In this document: positions 19,893 to 32,009 of the stretch, piece after piece
How the letters are laid out: each line of letters begins with the position of its first letter
Position numbering within the stretch: the first letter of the stretch is position 1
Assembly (NCBI GenBank): GCA_032716605.1
Contig: CM064572.1
Location: 43,796,703-43,860,702 of the forward strand
Direction: 5' to 3'
From: Paralithodes platypus
Lineage: Eukaryota > Arthropoda > Malacostraca > Decapoda > Lithodidae
DNA length: 64,000 nt
Position numbers and translations under genes: made by a program
The notes under the pieces: generated by a model
Databases searched by the model: none
What the model was told of the DNA's origin: nothing
What the model saw: the letters and a program-made list of their open reading frames with translations, nothing else

Positions 19893-22139
19893 TGGAGAAT
19901 TTGGATCATGTGTTTAGCCTCCAGATAATCTAATACTACCCGGTCTTTAGAATCCCTCCAGGCTCCCTCAGAAAATTTTACTTTGTCGCCATACATAGGA
20001 TCATTCTGTTCCTTGTTAGGTTGAGTGTGTTGGACGGGTGCTACCGTTAGTCGAGATAGGCCATCGGTATTAGTGTGTAATTTACCTGGTCTATGTCTAA
20101 CTTCAAAGGGGTATTCCTCCAGGATCCCCTTCCACCTAACAAACAATCGGTCTTCCGTTTTCATCTTCCGGAGCCATTGCAAACTATGGTGATCCACGAT
20201 AACTTCGAAATGAACCCCGGCTAAATATGGACGGAAATATTGTACAGCCCACACTAGAGCTAGGAATTCCTTTTTAGTAACGCTGTAATTCTTCTCGCCC
20301 TTATTCAGCGTCCGGCTAGCGCATGCTACTATGCCTTCTTTTCCGTCCACTTTCTGGGCCAATACGGCCCCGAGCCCTTCATCGGAAGCATCGGTGTATA
20401 GTTGAAATGGTTTGGTAAAATCCGGATGACAAACTATGGGGTTAGAAGAAAAAACAATTTTCAGTTGATCAAAAGCTATCTGACAATCCTGATCCCAGTC
20501 AAACCTCCTCCCCTTTTCCAGTCTCTTAGTCATGGGGTGAGCAATTTTTAAGAAGTTGGGTATGAACCTCAGATAATAGGATGCCATTCCCAGAAATGCT
20601 CGGATCTCTTTGACAGAGGAAGGGGGTGAAATTTCTGCAATACATTTTACTTTATGGAGGTCTAGTTGGATACCTTTCTTTGAAACTACATGCTCTAGGT
20701 ATGCCACCTCGCAGGCCCCTAATTGGCATTTGGAAGGCTTCAATTTAAGTCCCGCCCCCTGATTCTCTATAATACTTCTTGTAGTCGATTGATATGTTCC
20801 TCCCAACTAGTTGAACAAATTATAATATCATCCAAGTAAGCTAAGCAGGTTCTCCAGATTAATCCCCGCATTATTTCGTCCATGACACTAGTGAAACTGG
20901 CTGGTCCATTAGAAACTCCGAAGGGCAAGACCGTGAATTGATAGAGTTTGCCTTCGCTCGTGGCAAATGCGTTTTTCTCCTGGTCGTCTGCCCTAACCGG
21001 TAATTGCCAGTATCCACTTTGTAGGTCTAGGGTAGAAAACCATGTTGACCCATTTAGTGATTCTAGTGAGTCATCAATACGAGGTAGGGGTTGCGCATCT
21101 TTGATGGTGACATAATTTAATTTTCTATAATCTACACAGAACCGAGTGGACCCATTTTTTTTTTTACCAGGACCACTGGAGATGACCACGGACTGTAGGA
21201 GTCTACTACTATTCCTTGCTTGATCATCTCCTCTACTTGTTCCTTTCCTTCTGTCTCATAATGGGATTTTGTCGTCTATAAAGTTGTCTAATAGGGGGCC
21301 CTTAAGTATGTATCTCGTGGGTGTGTCGGGTTCGGGCCGATCCGTGGTCCCCTTCATTTTGAGCAAACACATCTCGGTAAGTCCAGAGCAATTCATGTAA
21401 TGTAGTGGCTTGATCTGGCGTTTATTGTTTCGGGATCTCAGGTAAGTTAACTGGTCCGTTAGTTCCAACAGTGGTGGGTTGCGCGGGTGTTACTTGTCCT
21501 AACAGTTTCCCTTTTTGATAACTAATCGTGTCATCGCCAAAGTTAGCCAGAGCTAATTTCCTCTGATCGGTAGTAATAAAGGTGAGAGATATTCTCACTT
21601 GATTTTGTGCATCAGGTTCAAAAATTCTGGCAGTCTTCCTTGAGATTTAGGAATTTCTATCATTCTCCAAGATCTAGGGGGAATAGAGAGTGTCCCTGTG
21701 GTAGCTACTATTTGAGGTCGTAGGGTGGTCGTCATGTCTTTCGGCCCGCACTGTATAGTTACTCCCAACTGACTCATGAGATCTATTCCCAGATAACCAT
21801 CGACTCCGCTATTAGACTTTCCTGATAGAACACAAAAATCTGTGGTGAATTTAATTTCTTTCCATTGTACCATCACCGTATTAGTTCTCCCTAGAATCGT
21901 CAGTGGTTGACCCTCGGCTCCTGACAACTGAATACCAGTTTGATTTAAGGGGCCAATCTCTTTCTGACTATTCCTCACAAAATTCTCTAAAAGACAAGTT
22001 CTGTTTGCCCCTGTATCAATTAACATGTTTGCGGCTTTCCCATTTATTACTATAGTTTCACAAGGCGTTTGTCTTTCTAACATGTTGACCACACTATACC
22101 GCCTTTCTATGCGAGGTTTAACGGAAAAATGTCTTCCCC

Positions 22140-22895
22140 TTCCGGCATCGTGGTTTGGCTGGGTTCTGTCTCCCTATATTCTACTGGAAGCATTCCTCCC
22201 TAGTTTGGATCGGTTCCCCTTGGTAGGGGTCGATCGTTTGGAAGTGCGGGCCTGGAGTTAAATCTAGGGGTTGGGGTCTGGGGACGGTTGGAACAGTTCC
22301 TAGTTAGGTGTCCGGTTTGTTTGCATATAAAGCATCGGATCATTGTTCTCGGATACTCTTTGTTTGGGTTCTCCTCCTCCCCTTTCTTTTTCTCCTCTTT
22401 TAACTCTCGGGCTTCCATTATTTTTTTGATTACCTCCATGAGTCCCTTAGTGGTAGTCACTTCATGGATAATGCAGTGCCTTCTAACTTCCACAGGACAT
22501 GCTTGGATCATAATCTCTCTAATCTCTGTTTCTTGGCTCTCTTGGTCCATATGTTGATACGCATGTTTGACGTTTTTCGCGATTTCCCTCCTCAGGGCTC
22601 TCACATTTTGGCCGTCTAGTTTCAGACTCTTAAGTTTGTCTCTGGCCTTCCTGGTGGAGGTTTCTCGGCCAAATTCTTCAATTAGAGCACTCCTAACTTC
22701 TACCCATGACAGTAGTCCCTCTAGACGTACTCTTCCATCATTCAGGGCCTTGCCTAAGTGTGCTTTTCCATAGGCGATCTTTTTTCCATTTTCTCCTACG
22801 TCAAGTAGCGTGAACTGACATTCTAATTGTTCGATCCATTGCTCGATATCTTCTTTCTCCTCTTCCCATAATCTGAATAGTAATACGGCCAACAT
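22140..22895 (-). pseudogene. gag: gag, body B
   Basis: Open from 22895 to 22200. It starts MLAVLLFRLW instead of MMAVLPFRLW and keeps the CCHC knuckle. Two single-base deletions near 22152 and 22166 disrupt the normal C-terminus. At the start it reads CGGCCAACA, so this copy lacks the exact 9-bp box involved in the A/B junction. Confidence 0.88.
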
Positions 22896-22933
22896 TGTTC
22901 TGTTAGATAATTATACTCAATCTTAATGATTTG

Positions 22934-22956
22934 TCGAATCCCACTGCTTGCCACCA
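22934..22956 (-). promoter_or_regulatory. Primer binding site (tRNA-Leu type), body B
   Basis: Three bases inside the LTR2 edge. The plus strand reads TCGAATCCCACTGCTTGCC then ACCA, which resembles the 3' end of eukaryotic tRNA-Leu, TCGAATCCCACNGCTGCCA plus CCA (recalled family consensus), with one extra base in the acceptor part. Confidence 0.6.
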
Positions 22957-22959
22957 AAA

Positions 22960-25000
22960 TGTAGTACTTATTTTCTTATCTCGAATATACTACTAGAGTG
23001 GGGGATAAATCGACAGTCATTTAGAAGTTCGTATACTATATTTAACAAACTTGCTACTACACTAATTACTGTTTCTCTGTTCGGGCCGAGATGAGTTCAA
23101 GACACGGATTGAATATTACGTCGACCCAACATAGGTTGTACTTTGGAACCCGAGAACTCCCGTTACTCCCTATTTGGATTTCCGATATTCAGGTATTGAC
23201 TTAAGTCGGCTTCGATCCAAAGGCACGTTATTAGTTTCTAAAATAATATGGTTTTTACCGAGCCCTGCTGTGTCTACTCCAGAGACCAGGGCATTAATGA
23301 ATAATACCTTTATTCACTTAACTAAACAAGAGTTATATTTCTAAACTAAACTTCGAAATGATATACTTTTACCGGGCCTACTATGTCTACTCCAGAGACA
23401 AAGGCATATTATACATAATAATTGACCTTTCAATTAATATATCCTCTTAACCATATATAATACATTTACTCATATGACAAGGGCGTAGTTACAATTTTAC
23501 CTCAATTGCCCTTCTAAATACTCTTTGATTATATAATATCCTTGTTACTTCATACAATACATTTCTTCTAAATGACCAGGGCGTTGTTACAAGTTACCTC
23601 GATTGCCTTATCTACTGTAAGGCAATCCTATTACAAACAATTTATATTCACACATCACCTGGTCAATAATAATTCTTAACCTAATGTAAGCAGCAACTCA
23701 ATAACTCTACATGGACAAGGTTCGCCGCTTTTATTCCTTTACATAGATTCTTATGATTACAATATTATCCTGGACTTAACACCCGTAACGCTTAACACAG
23801 ACCGAATATTCCTTTAACTATGATAACAGATAATGTTTCCTTTATAACCAAAGATTTCGCTGATAATACGGACTTGTGTCCTTCCTACCTATTTCTCAAA
23901 CTAAAGCTAGTCTAATGGCAATTATTATTTATTCCCCGGAACCTTATAGTTGCGTGTCTATCCTCAAGAATTATTCCCTTTTACTTTACTATTAATATCT
24001 CTGTGCTGTCCTAGCAGATCCTATAACTAATCGGCATGGAGCCTTCTCTAACAAGAATAACTATTTCCCTCTTAACACATCATAATTTTATTTATCAACA
24101 AAAGTCTAGTATAATTTCTCTTTAGTTTGTCCTATAAGAACACATCAAGTATTATGGAACCACTGGGTTAGTCATGCATTTTCTCTCTTTCTTTAAGTCT
24201 GGTTAGGGCCCAATATGGGTCCTTTAAAAAAATATATTTATGGTATACTGCTAGGTGTGTACTGAACCAATTTCACCACCTCAGAGCTGGCCAATAGTTC
24301 TTCTGGAAATTCTCGCTCCCGTCTACTATCTGTCGTCCCTCTTGAATCGCTTGGCTGTAAGTATGTAAGCCAGCGAGGTGACGATAGGCGGCCGGATACT
24401 GAAGGTGTAGTATCCGCCTATTAGGTGAGAGCGATGCTAGGCCTGAGGTGGTCTTTATTGGAACATTTGGCGAGGGCTGGGTGGCTGGAATAAGTGGTTC
24501 CGAGTTCCCTTTGGTGCCCAAGCGAGAGAGAAGAAGTGGGTTGCAAGAAGCACACCCAGTGGCTTCCGAGAGGTGAATGACCGCTGCAGCCTCCCCCACC
24601 CCCTTAATATAGTCTCGCCTCCCGCTTTCCGGCGCTGTGATTTCCTGAGCCGGCCGCTCGGCCACCCGCGCATCTCGAATTCTCTCTCGCCCCGCCTCCA
24701 CTCTTTTCTCTTCATAATATGTTCCTGGAAGCTGGTTGCAAATGTCTTTTAGTGGCTTACAGGAGTATAGGGGTGGCACTGATATATAAGACCCATTGCA
24801 ACCAGAGGAATTGGCCGGTGAAGAGAGCGAGAGCGAGTTTAAAGGTGTGGCGGTACACGTAGCCGTGCGCTCCGAAAATGGAGGCGTCGGCCGGGAAGCC
24901 GTGGCATGTTTATGATGTGAGCTTGAAGTGTCAAACTCAGCTGATGAAGAGAGAAGGTAAAAGGAGGCGCGGATTGGTGGATGGCCTTTTTACTTTATCA
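22960..25000 (-). repeat. LTR2 (5' LTR of body B, 3' LTR of body C)
   Basis: 2041 bp, TG...CA. It shares private variants with LTR4 (GATAATACGGACTTGTG near 23870; short form near 24015). It contains a minus-strand TATA box (24782-24790) and minus-strand AATAAA near 23309-23314, suitable as a polyadenylation signal. Confidence 0.93.
24782..24790 (-). promoter_or_regulatory. TATA box of the retrotransposon LTR promoter
   Basis: The minus strand reads CTTATATATC about 210 bp into the LTR from its U3 end. It is conserved in LTR1, LTR3 and LTR4. In LTR5 it reads TAATATATC instead, so that promoter may be impaired. Confidence 0.5.
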
Positions 25001-25113
25001 CTCCCTGCGAATATAAGGCGAGCTCCTGATTGCCGTAATACCGTTCCTCTGAAATCCCGGCCATCACTCTGCTAATCCACCAGTCCACTATGCTCACAAA
25101 TGCATCTGTGTAA

Positions 25114-25950
25114 CTAGAGTGCTGGATTTTGATTTCCAACTGTAGTTTTAGCCAATAGGACTTGCCCGGGTTGACTGAGGAGTTGCTTGAATGCTCTGGT
25201 AGTATTTACTCTCTGTCCTTTCTCACCGACCAGGGCTATTAGTCGGCGGAGCCGGTACTGAGGGTCAGAGGGGAGAGGCATGGTGCCTTTCAACTGGCAG
25301 GCGTGCGCCTCGGGGATCCTATTTATACTCTCGTCCGGGTACCTGATTGGTGGACGGCTAATTCTACCACTGCGGGTGATGGTTTCTATGGGGCCCATGG
25401 GCTTAGATGCTTTGGCTGGACTTTTACCCAGGAAGTTAGTCATGCAATTTTCCTTTGATTCATTGAATTTAATTGAGGGAGAGCCGAGTGAGTTTTTATC
25501 TTCAAGAAATACGTCTTTCTCTTTTTCCCTCGGTTCGGAAACACTCTTCCTCACTACTTAGAGTCTTGTTGAAATCTCTCGGGAGATCTGAAACTTCGCT
25601 GTCGGTGACCGTAGACTTTTCATCATCGGCATGTTCACATAATCTCTTTCCCCACTTGTCGTAGTCTCTTCGTCTCCCCCACTCCCTTCTTGCCCGAACT
25701 CAGGGAAACTCTTGTTTGGCTTGCGACTAACAGACCACCAGAACGGAGAGTCCTCAGTATAATTCCTTCTCAGATTAGGACCTTCAGCATTAGGTCGAGC
25801 CGAGGAAGTACTAGGATCACCAGCCCCAAATCCTATCTCCTCCTCACTTTCTTCCTCACTACTCCACTTGCTCAGGTCTGGCGGTAAAATACCTTCGTAC
25901 CGTTTGGTATGACGGATATGGGTAGTCGACACAATACCTCCATGATGCAA
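25114..25950 (-). pseudogene. pol C-terminal tail, body C
   Basis: This tail is in the same frame as the integrase C-terminus. It is separated from it by a TAG (25951-25953) and split internally by a TAA (25558-25560). The first part (130 codons) has an acidic SSEEESEEE patch. The second (146 codons) has TRSGRISRPPIRYP, a basic motif common at integrase ends in Ty3-type elements. No membrane segment or envelope feature is present, so it is read as a pol extension of about 280 codons. Confidence 0.65.
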
Positions 25951-26845
25951 CTACAACACCTGATATGGCCCGTTTACCTCCACAACCTTGAAGGGACCCT
26001 CGTATTTCTCTTCCAGCTTACCAGCTCGGGTGGGATCATGTCTCTTCACCAGAATATATTCCCCCCGGTAATATGGATTATTTAGAGTAAGTTTCTTGGG
26101 CTGTTGCTGTGTAATACGGTCATGGACTTGCTGCCATCGCTCCCATTGTTCCCTCAAATATTGTTCTGGTTGGGAATATTTGGTGGAATGAATGGGATAG
26201 GGTAGTAATCGTTCTTGAGGCAGTTTCGGCGTGGTTCCAAAAATAATTTCATAGGGAGAATACCCAGTAGTTCTACTAACAGTGGTGTTTATCCCCCATA
26301 TAATCTCTGGCAGAAGTTCCGGCCAACCTCGGACTACTTCTTACCCTTGTGAGCTCAGACTAGCCCGTACACAATTCGCTAACACCCTATGGTTTCTTCC
26401 ACATACCGCATTCCCCTGGGGATAATACGGGGAGGTGTGTTGGATCTGGTAGCCCGAGGTATACCCAAGTGTTGCCAGATTTCGTTATTAAATTATTTTC
26501 CCCTATCACTCAAAATGCATCCAGGGGTGCCATATACAAAAATGACTTCTCCAAGATGACCCTTGCCACAGTTTCAGCTTTTTTGTCCGGAATGGCACAA
26601 ACAACCGTATATTTGGAAAAGATGTCGACACAGGTTAGAATGTACCTTTTGTTCGTCTGTCTGGGTAGAGGTCCCATAATGTCCACAGATAACTTTTCCC
26701 ACGGTTTACCGGCCGTAATGTGTCCGGGCGACTGCTTAGGTCCCCGCCCATCTTTGCCCCTTTGACATCCCAAACAATTTTGGATAACTTCTTTAACAAT
26801 TTTGTCGGCTCTCGAGGTCCAGTATTTTTCGTTAAATTGCTTCAA
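25951..26845 (-). pseudogene. Integrase, body C
   Basis: The core lies at 26510-26845: a zinc-binding CLGCQRGK motif, then VDIMGPLP with the first catalytic Asp. The remainder is shifted one frame and contains ILSDRG (second Asp) and an in-frame TAA at 26493-26495. The catalytic Glu position reads Gly in PQGNAVCGRN. The C-terminal GPF module (KYEGPFKVVEVNGPYQVL) lies at 25951-26157. A one-base deletion near 26461 is shared only with body C'. The enzyme would be inactive. Confidence 0.85.
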
Positions 26846-27739
26846 AACTCAAGACTGACCCAAATGAGCCCCCTTCCCTCTTGTCCGTGGAGAATTTGGA
26901 TCATGTGTTTAGCCTCCAGATAATCTAATACTACCCGGTCTTTAGAATCCCTCCAGGCTCCCTCAGAAAATTTTACTTTGTCGCCATACATAGGATCATT
27001 CTGTTCCTTGTTAGGTTGAGTGTGTTGGACGGGTGCTACCGTTAGTCGAGATAGGCCATCGGTATTAGTGTGTAATTTACCTGGTCTGTGTCTAACTTCA
27101 AAGGGGTATTCCTCCAGGATCCCCTTCCACCTAACAAACAATCGGTCTTCTGTTTTCATCTTCCGGAGCCATTGCAAACTATGGTGATCCACGATAACTT
27201 CGAAATGAACCCCGGCTAAATATGGACGGAAATATTGTACAGCCCACACTAGAGCTAGGAATTCCTTTTTAGTAACGCTGTAATTCTTCTCGCCCTTATT
27301 CAGCGTCCGGCTAGCGCACGCTACTATGCCTTCTTTTCCGTCCACTTTCTGGGCCAATACGGCCCCGAGCCCTTCATCGGAAGCATCGGTGTATAGTTGA
27401 AACGGCTTGGTAAAATCCGGATGACAAACTATGGGGTTAGAAGTAAAAAAAAAATTTCAGTTGAACAAAAGCTATCTGACAATCCTGATCCCAGTCAAAC
27501 CTCCTCCCCTTTTCCAGCCTCTTAGTCATGGGGCGAGCAATTTTTGAGAAGTTGGGTATGAACCTCAGATAATAGGATGCCATTCCCAGAAATGCTCGGA
27601 TCTCTTTGACAGAGGAAGGGGGTGAAATTTCTGCAATACATTTTACTTTATGGAGGTCTAGTTGGATACCTTTCTTTGAAACTACATGCTCTAGGTATGC
27701 CACCTCGCAGGCCCCTAATTGGCATTTGGAAGGCTTCAA
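26842..27739 (-). pseudogene. RT thumb/connection and RNase H, body C
   Basis: The thumb region starts KPSKCQLGACEVAYLEH, followed by the connection region. RNase H (26842-27357) shows LYTDASDEGLGAV, RTLNKGEKNYSVTKKEFLALVWA and DHHSLQWL, the usual Ty3-type signature, then the HRPGKLHTNTDGLSRL end. A long A run near 27441-27456 breaks the frame between thumb and RNase H. Confidence 0.88.
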
Positions 27740-27763
27740 TTTAAGTCCCGCCCCCCTGATTCT

Positions 27764-28590
27764 CTATAATACTTCTTGTAGTCGATTGATATGTTCCTCC
27801 CAACTAGTTGAACAAATTATAATATCATCCAAGTAAGCTAAGCAGGTTCTCCAGATTAATCCCCGCATTATTTCGTCCATGACACTAGTGAAACTGGCTG
27901 GTCCATTAGAAACTCCGAAGGGCAAGACCGTGAATTGATAGAGTTTGCCTTCGCTCGTGGCAAATGCGTTTTTCTCCTGGTCGTCTGCCCTAACCGGTAC
28001 TTGCCAGTATCCACTTTGTAGGTCTAGGGTAGAAAACCATGTTGACCCATTTAGTGATTCTAGTGAGTCATCAATACGAGGTAGGGGTTGCGCATCTTTG
28101 ATGGTGACATAATTTAATTTTCTATAATCTACACAGAACCGAGTGGACCCATTTTTTTTTTACCAGGACCACTGGAGATGACCACGGACTGTAGGAGTCT
28201 ACTACTATTCCTTGCTTGATCATCTCCTCTACTTGTTCCTTTCCTTCTGTCTCATAATGGGATTTTGTCGCCTATAAGTTTGTCTAATAGGGGGCCCTTA
28301 AGTATGTATCTCGTGGGTGTGTCGGGTTCGGGCCGATCCGTGGTCCCCTTCATTTTGAGCAAACACATCTCGGTAAGTCCAGAGCAATTCATGTAATGTA
28401 GTGGCTTGATCTGGCGTTTATTGTTTCGGGATCTCAGGTAAGTTAACTGGTCCGTTAGTTCCAACAGTGGTGGGTTGCGCGGGTGTAACTTGTCCTAACA
28501 GTTTCCCTTTTTGATAACTAATCGTGTCATCGCCAAAGTTAGCCAGAGCTAATTTCCTCTGATCAGTAGTAATAAAGGTGAGAGATATTC
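27764..28590 (-). pseudogene. Reverse transcriptase fingers/palm, body C
   Basis: FCVDYRKLN, LDLQSGYWQ, LPFGVSNGPASF and LAYLDDIIICS (YLDD at 27824-27835) identify Ty3-type RT. An amber TAG (27764-27766) ends the palm. Upstream, TAA codons at 28418-28420 and 28298-28300 lie in the frame that reads WTYRDVFAQNEG and PPIRQPYR. A one-base loss near 28240 changes frame, and a 10-A run near 28152 changes it again. Confidence 0.88.
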
Positions 28591-29088
28591 TCACTTGATT
28601 TTGTGCATCAGGTTCAAAAATTCTGGCAGTCTTCCTTGAGATTTAGGAATTTCTATCATTCTCCAAGATCTAGGGGGAATAGAGAGTGTCCCTGTGGTAG
28701 CTACTATTTGAGGTCGTAGGGTGGTCGTCGTGTCTTTCGGCCCGCACTGTATAGTTACTCCCAACTGACTCATGAGATCTATTCCCAGATATCCATCGAC
28801 TCCGCTATTAGACTTTCCTGATAGAACACAAAAATCTGTGGTGAATTTAATTCCTTTCCATTGTACCACCACCGTATTAGTTCTCCCTAGAATCGTCAGT
28901 GGTTGACCCTCGGCTCCTGACAACTGCATACCAGTTTGATTTAAGGGGCCAATCTCTTTCTGACTATTCCTCACAAAATTCTCTAAAAAACAAGTTCTGT
29001 TTGCCCCTGTATCAATTAACATGTTTGCAGCTTTCCCATTTATTACTATAGTTTCACAAGGCGTTTGTCTTTCTAACATGTTGACCAC
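28591..29088 (-). pseudogene. Aspartic protease (retropepsin), body C
   Basis: About 165 codons with LIDTGANRTC (catalytic Asp at residue 26 of the open segment) and the flap/core motif GVDGYLGIDLM. It lies in the +1 frame relative to gag and overlaps its end region. It would have cleaved the Gag-Pol polyprotein. The frame closes at a TGA because one C present in body A (GGCC near 15510) is absent here. Confidence 0.88.
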
Positions 29089-29113
29089 ACTATACCGCCT
29101 TTCTATGCGAGGT

Positions 29114-29893
29114 TTAACGGAAAAATGTCTTCCCCTTCCGGCATCGTGGGTTTGGCTGGGTTCCTGTCTCCCTATATTCTACTGGAAGCATTCCTCCCTG
29201 GTTTGGATCGGTTCCCCTTGGTAGGGGTCGATCGTTTGGAAGTGCGGGCCTGGAGTTAAATCTAGGGGTTGGGGTCTGGGGACGGTTGGAACAGTTCCTA
29301 GTTAGGTGTCCGGTTTGTTTGCATATAAAGCATCGGATCATTGTTCTCGGATACTCTTTGTTTGGGTTCTCCTCCTCCCCTTTCTTTTTCTCCTCTTTTA
29401 ACTCTCGGGCTTCCATTATTTTTTTGATTACCTCCATGAGTCCCTCAGTGGTAGTCACTTCATGGATAATGCAGTGCCTTCTAACTTCCACAGGACATGC
29501 TTGGATCATAATCTCTCTAATCTCTGTTTCCTGGCTCTCTTGGTCCATATGTTGATATGCATGTTTGACGTTTTTCGCGATTTCCCTCCTCAGGGCTCTC
29601 ACATTTTGGCCGTCTAGTTTCAGACTCTTAAGTTTGTCTCTGGCCTTCCTGGTGGAGGTTTCTCGGCCAAATTCTTCAATTAGGGCACTCCTAACTTCTA
29701 CCCATGACAGTAGTCCCTCTAGACGTACTCTTCCATCATTCAGGGCCTTGCCTAAGTGTGCTTTTCCATAGGCGATCTTTTTTCCATTTTCTCCTACGTC
29801 AAGTAGCGTGAACTGACATTCTAATTGTTCGATCCATTGCTCGATATCTTCTTTCTCCTCTTCCCATAATCTGAATGGTAATACGGCCATCAT
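29114..29893 (-). CDS. gag: gag, body C (most complete copy)
   Basis: 259 codons from ATG to TAA, intact. The N-terminal 160 residues are helix-rich and charged (WVEVRSALIEEFG, REIAKNVKHAYQ), as expected for a capsid-like domain. A zinc knuckle, C188-x2-C191-x4-H196-x4-C201, binds RNA in related proteins. The N-terminus is short for a Ty3-type Gag, so a matrix-like part may be missing. Two ATG codons in a row lie inside the CGGCCATCA box. It is nearly identical to the copy at 49223-50002. Confidence 0.88.
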   Translation of the reverse strand: MMAVLPFRLWEEEKEDIEQWIEQLECQFTLLDVGENGKKIAYGKAHLGKALNDGRVRLEGLLSWVEVRSALIEEFGRETSTRKARDKLKSLKLDGQNVRALRREIAKNVKHAYQHMDQESQETEIREIMIQACPVEVRRHCIIHEVTTTEGLMEVIKKIMEARELKEEKKKGEEENPNKEYPRTMIRCFICKQTGHLTRNCSNRPQTPTPRFNSRPALPNDRPLPRGTDPNQGGMLPVEYRETGTQPNPRCRKGKTFFR

Positions 29894-29931
29894 TGTTCTG
29901 TAAGATAATTATACTCAATCTTAATGATTTG

Positions 29932-29954
29932 TCGAATCCCACTGCTTGCCACCA
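29932..29954 (-). promoter_or_regulatory. Primer binding site (tRNA-Leu type), body C
   Basis: Identical to 22934-22956, next to the LTR3 edge. Confidence 0.6.
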
Positions 29955-29957
29955 AAA

Positions 29958-32009
29958 TGTAGTACTTATTTTCTTATCTCGAATATACTACTAGAGTGGG
30001 GGATAAATCGACAGTCATTTAGAAGTTCGTATACTATATTTAACAAACTTGCTACTACACTAATAACTGTTTCTCTGTTCGGGCCGAGATGAGTTCAAGA
30101 CACGGATTGAATATTACGTCGACCCAACATAGGTTGTACTTTGGAACCCGAGAACTCCCGTTACTCCCTATTTGGATTTCCGATATTCAGGTATTGACTT
30201 AAGTCGGCTTCGATCCAAAGGCACGTTATTAGTTTCTAAAATAATATGGTTTTTACCGAGCCCTGCTGTGTCTACTCCAGAGACCAGGGCATTAATGAAT
30301 AATACCTTTATTCACTTAACTAAACAAGAGTTATATTTCTAAACTAAACTTCGAAATGATATACTTTTACCGGGCCTACTATGTCTACTCCAGAGACAAA
30401 GGCATATTATACATAATAATTGACCTTTCAATTAATATATCCTCTTAACCATATATAATACATTTACTCATATGACAAGGGCGTAGTTACAATTTTACCT
30501 CAATTGCCCTTCTAAATACTCTTTGATTATATAATATCCTTGTTACTTCATACAATACATTTCTTCTAAATGACCAGGGCGTTGTTACAAGTTACCTCGA
30601 TTGCCTTATCTACTGTAAGGCAATCCTATTACAAACAATTTATATTCACATATATTACCTGGTCAATAATAATTCTTAACCTAATGTAAGCAGCAACTCA
30701 ATAACTCTACATGGACAAGGTTCGCCGCTTTTATTCCTTTACATAGATTCTTATGATTACAATATTATCCTGGACTTAACACCCGTAACGCTTAACACAG
30801 ACCGAATATTCCTTTAACTATGATAACAGATAATGGTTCCTTTATAACCAAAGATTTCGCTGATCATACGGACTAGTGTCCTTCCTACCTATTTCTCAAA
30901 CTAAAGCTAGTCTAATGGCAATTATTATTTATTCCCCGGAACCTTATAGTTGCGTGTCTATCCTCAAGAATTATTCCCTTTTACTTTACTATTAATATCT
31001 CTGTGCTGTCCTAGCAGATCCTATACTAGCTATAACTAATCGGCATGGAGCCTTCTCTAACAAGAATAACTATTTCCCTCTTAACACATCATAATTTTAT
31101 TTATCAACAAAAGTCTAGTATCTTTTCTCTTTAGTTTGTCCTATAAGAACACATCAATTATTATGGAACCACTGGGTTAGTCATGCATTTTCTCTCTTTC
31201 TTTAAGTCTGGTTAGGGCCCAATATGGGTCCTTTAAAAAAATATATTTATGGTATACTGCTAGGTGTGTACTGAAACAATTTCACCACCTCAGAGCTGGC
31301 CAATAGTTCTTCTGGAAATTCTCGCTCCCGTCTACTATCTGTCGTCCCTCTTGAATCACTTGGCTGTAAGTATGTAAGCCAGCGAGGTGACGATAGGCGG
31401 CCGGATACTGAAGGTGTAGTATCCGCCTATTAGGTGAGAGCGATGCTAGGCCTGAGGTGGTCTTTATTGGAACATTTGGCGAGGGCTGGGTGGCTGGAAT
31501 AAGTGGTTCCGAGTTCCCTTTGGTGCCCAAGCGAGAGAGAGGAAGTGGGTTGCAAGAAGCACACCCAGTGGGTTCCAAGAGGTGAATGACCGCTGCAGCC
31601 TCCCCCACCCCCTTAATATAGTCTCGCCTCCCGCTCTCCGGCGCTGTGATTTCCTGAGCCGGCCGCTCGGCCACCCGCGCATCTCGAATTCTCTCTCGCC
31701 CCGCCTCCACTCTTTTCTCTTCATAATATGTTCCTGGAAGCTGGTTGCAAATGTCTTTTAGTGGCTTACAGGAGTATAGGGGTGGCACTGATATATAAGA
31801 CCCATTGCAACCAGAGGAATTGGCCGGTGAAGAGAGCGAGAGCGAGTTTAAAGGTGTGGCGGTACACGTAGCCGTGCACTCCGAAAATGGAGGCGTCGGC
31901 CGGGAAGCCGTGGCATGTTTATGATGTGAGCTTGAAGTGTCAAACTCAGCTGATGAAGAGAGAAGGTAAAAGGAGGTGCGGATTGGTGGATGGCCTTTTT
32001 ACTTTATCA
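29958..32009 (-). repeat. LTR3 (5' LTR of body C, 3' LTR of body A')
   Basis: 2052 bp, TG...CA, at the boundary between the two 20.1-kb units. It carries LTR1/LTR5-type variants in its right part (CTATACTAGCTATAAC) and LTR2-type sequence in its left part (has the TATTGACTTAAG segment), so it looks recombinant. TATA box at about 31790-31799. Confidence 0.93.

Larger units (their letters stand above)
16820..22130 (-). pseudogene. pol: pol, body B, interrupted by a CR1 LINE
   Basis: Protease lies at 21595-22092, RT at 20767-21189 (amber at 20767-20769), RT thumb/RNase H at about 19893-20760, then the LINE (18596-19885), integrase core at 18218-18553, integrase C-terminus at 17565-17960 and tail at 16820-17656. 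The LINE sits just upstream of the integrase zinc-binding region. One C is missing from the G/C run near 20755, which changes the reading frame around the amber codon. The integrase keeps Asp in ILSDRG. An extra T near 17694 breaks the C-terminal module. Confidence 0.88.

Noticed and set aside
19718..20806. Single long 362-codon protein joining RNase H with a novel C-terminus
   Set aside because: The C-terminal part is antisense read-through into the 3' UTR of the nested CR1, and the N-terminal 13 codons are out-of-frame RT.
24273..24779. 168-codon open frame inside LTR2, repeated in LTR3 and LTR4, just downstream of the TATA box
   Set aside because: It opens with GTG, not ATG, is broken in LTR1 and LTR5, and varies at amino-acid-changing positions. 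Its repetition only reflects that the LTRs are near-identical copies.
25114..25950. Third ORF downstream of integrase as an envelope gene
   Set aside because: No signal peptide, membrane segment or cysteine pattern. It is in frame with the integrase C-terminus and has an integrase-tail-like TRSGRI motif.
25114..28590. Possible stop-codon reassignment (UAA/UAG read as Gln), because many pol stops are TAA or TAG at sites where Gln would fit
   Set aside because: A TGA also lies in the expected frame just upstream of the integrase KQFNE segment, and there are several frameshifts. Ordinary decay explains the pattern better.
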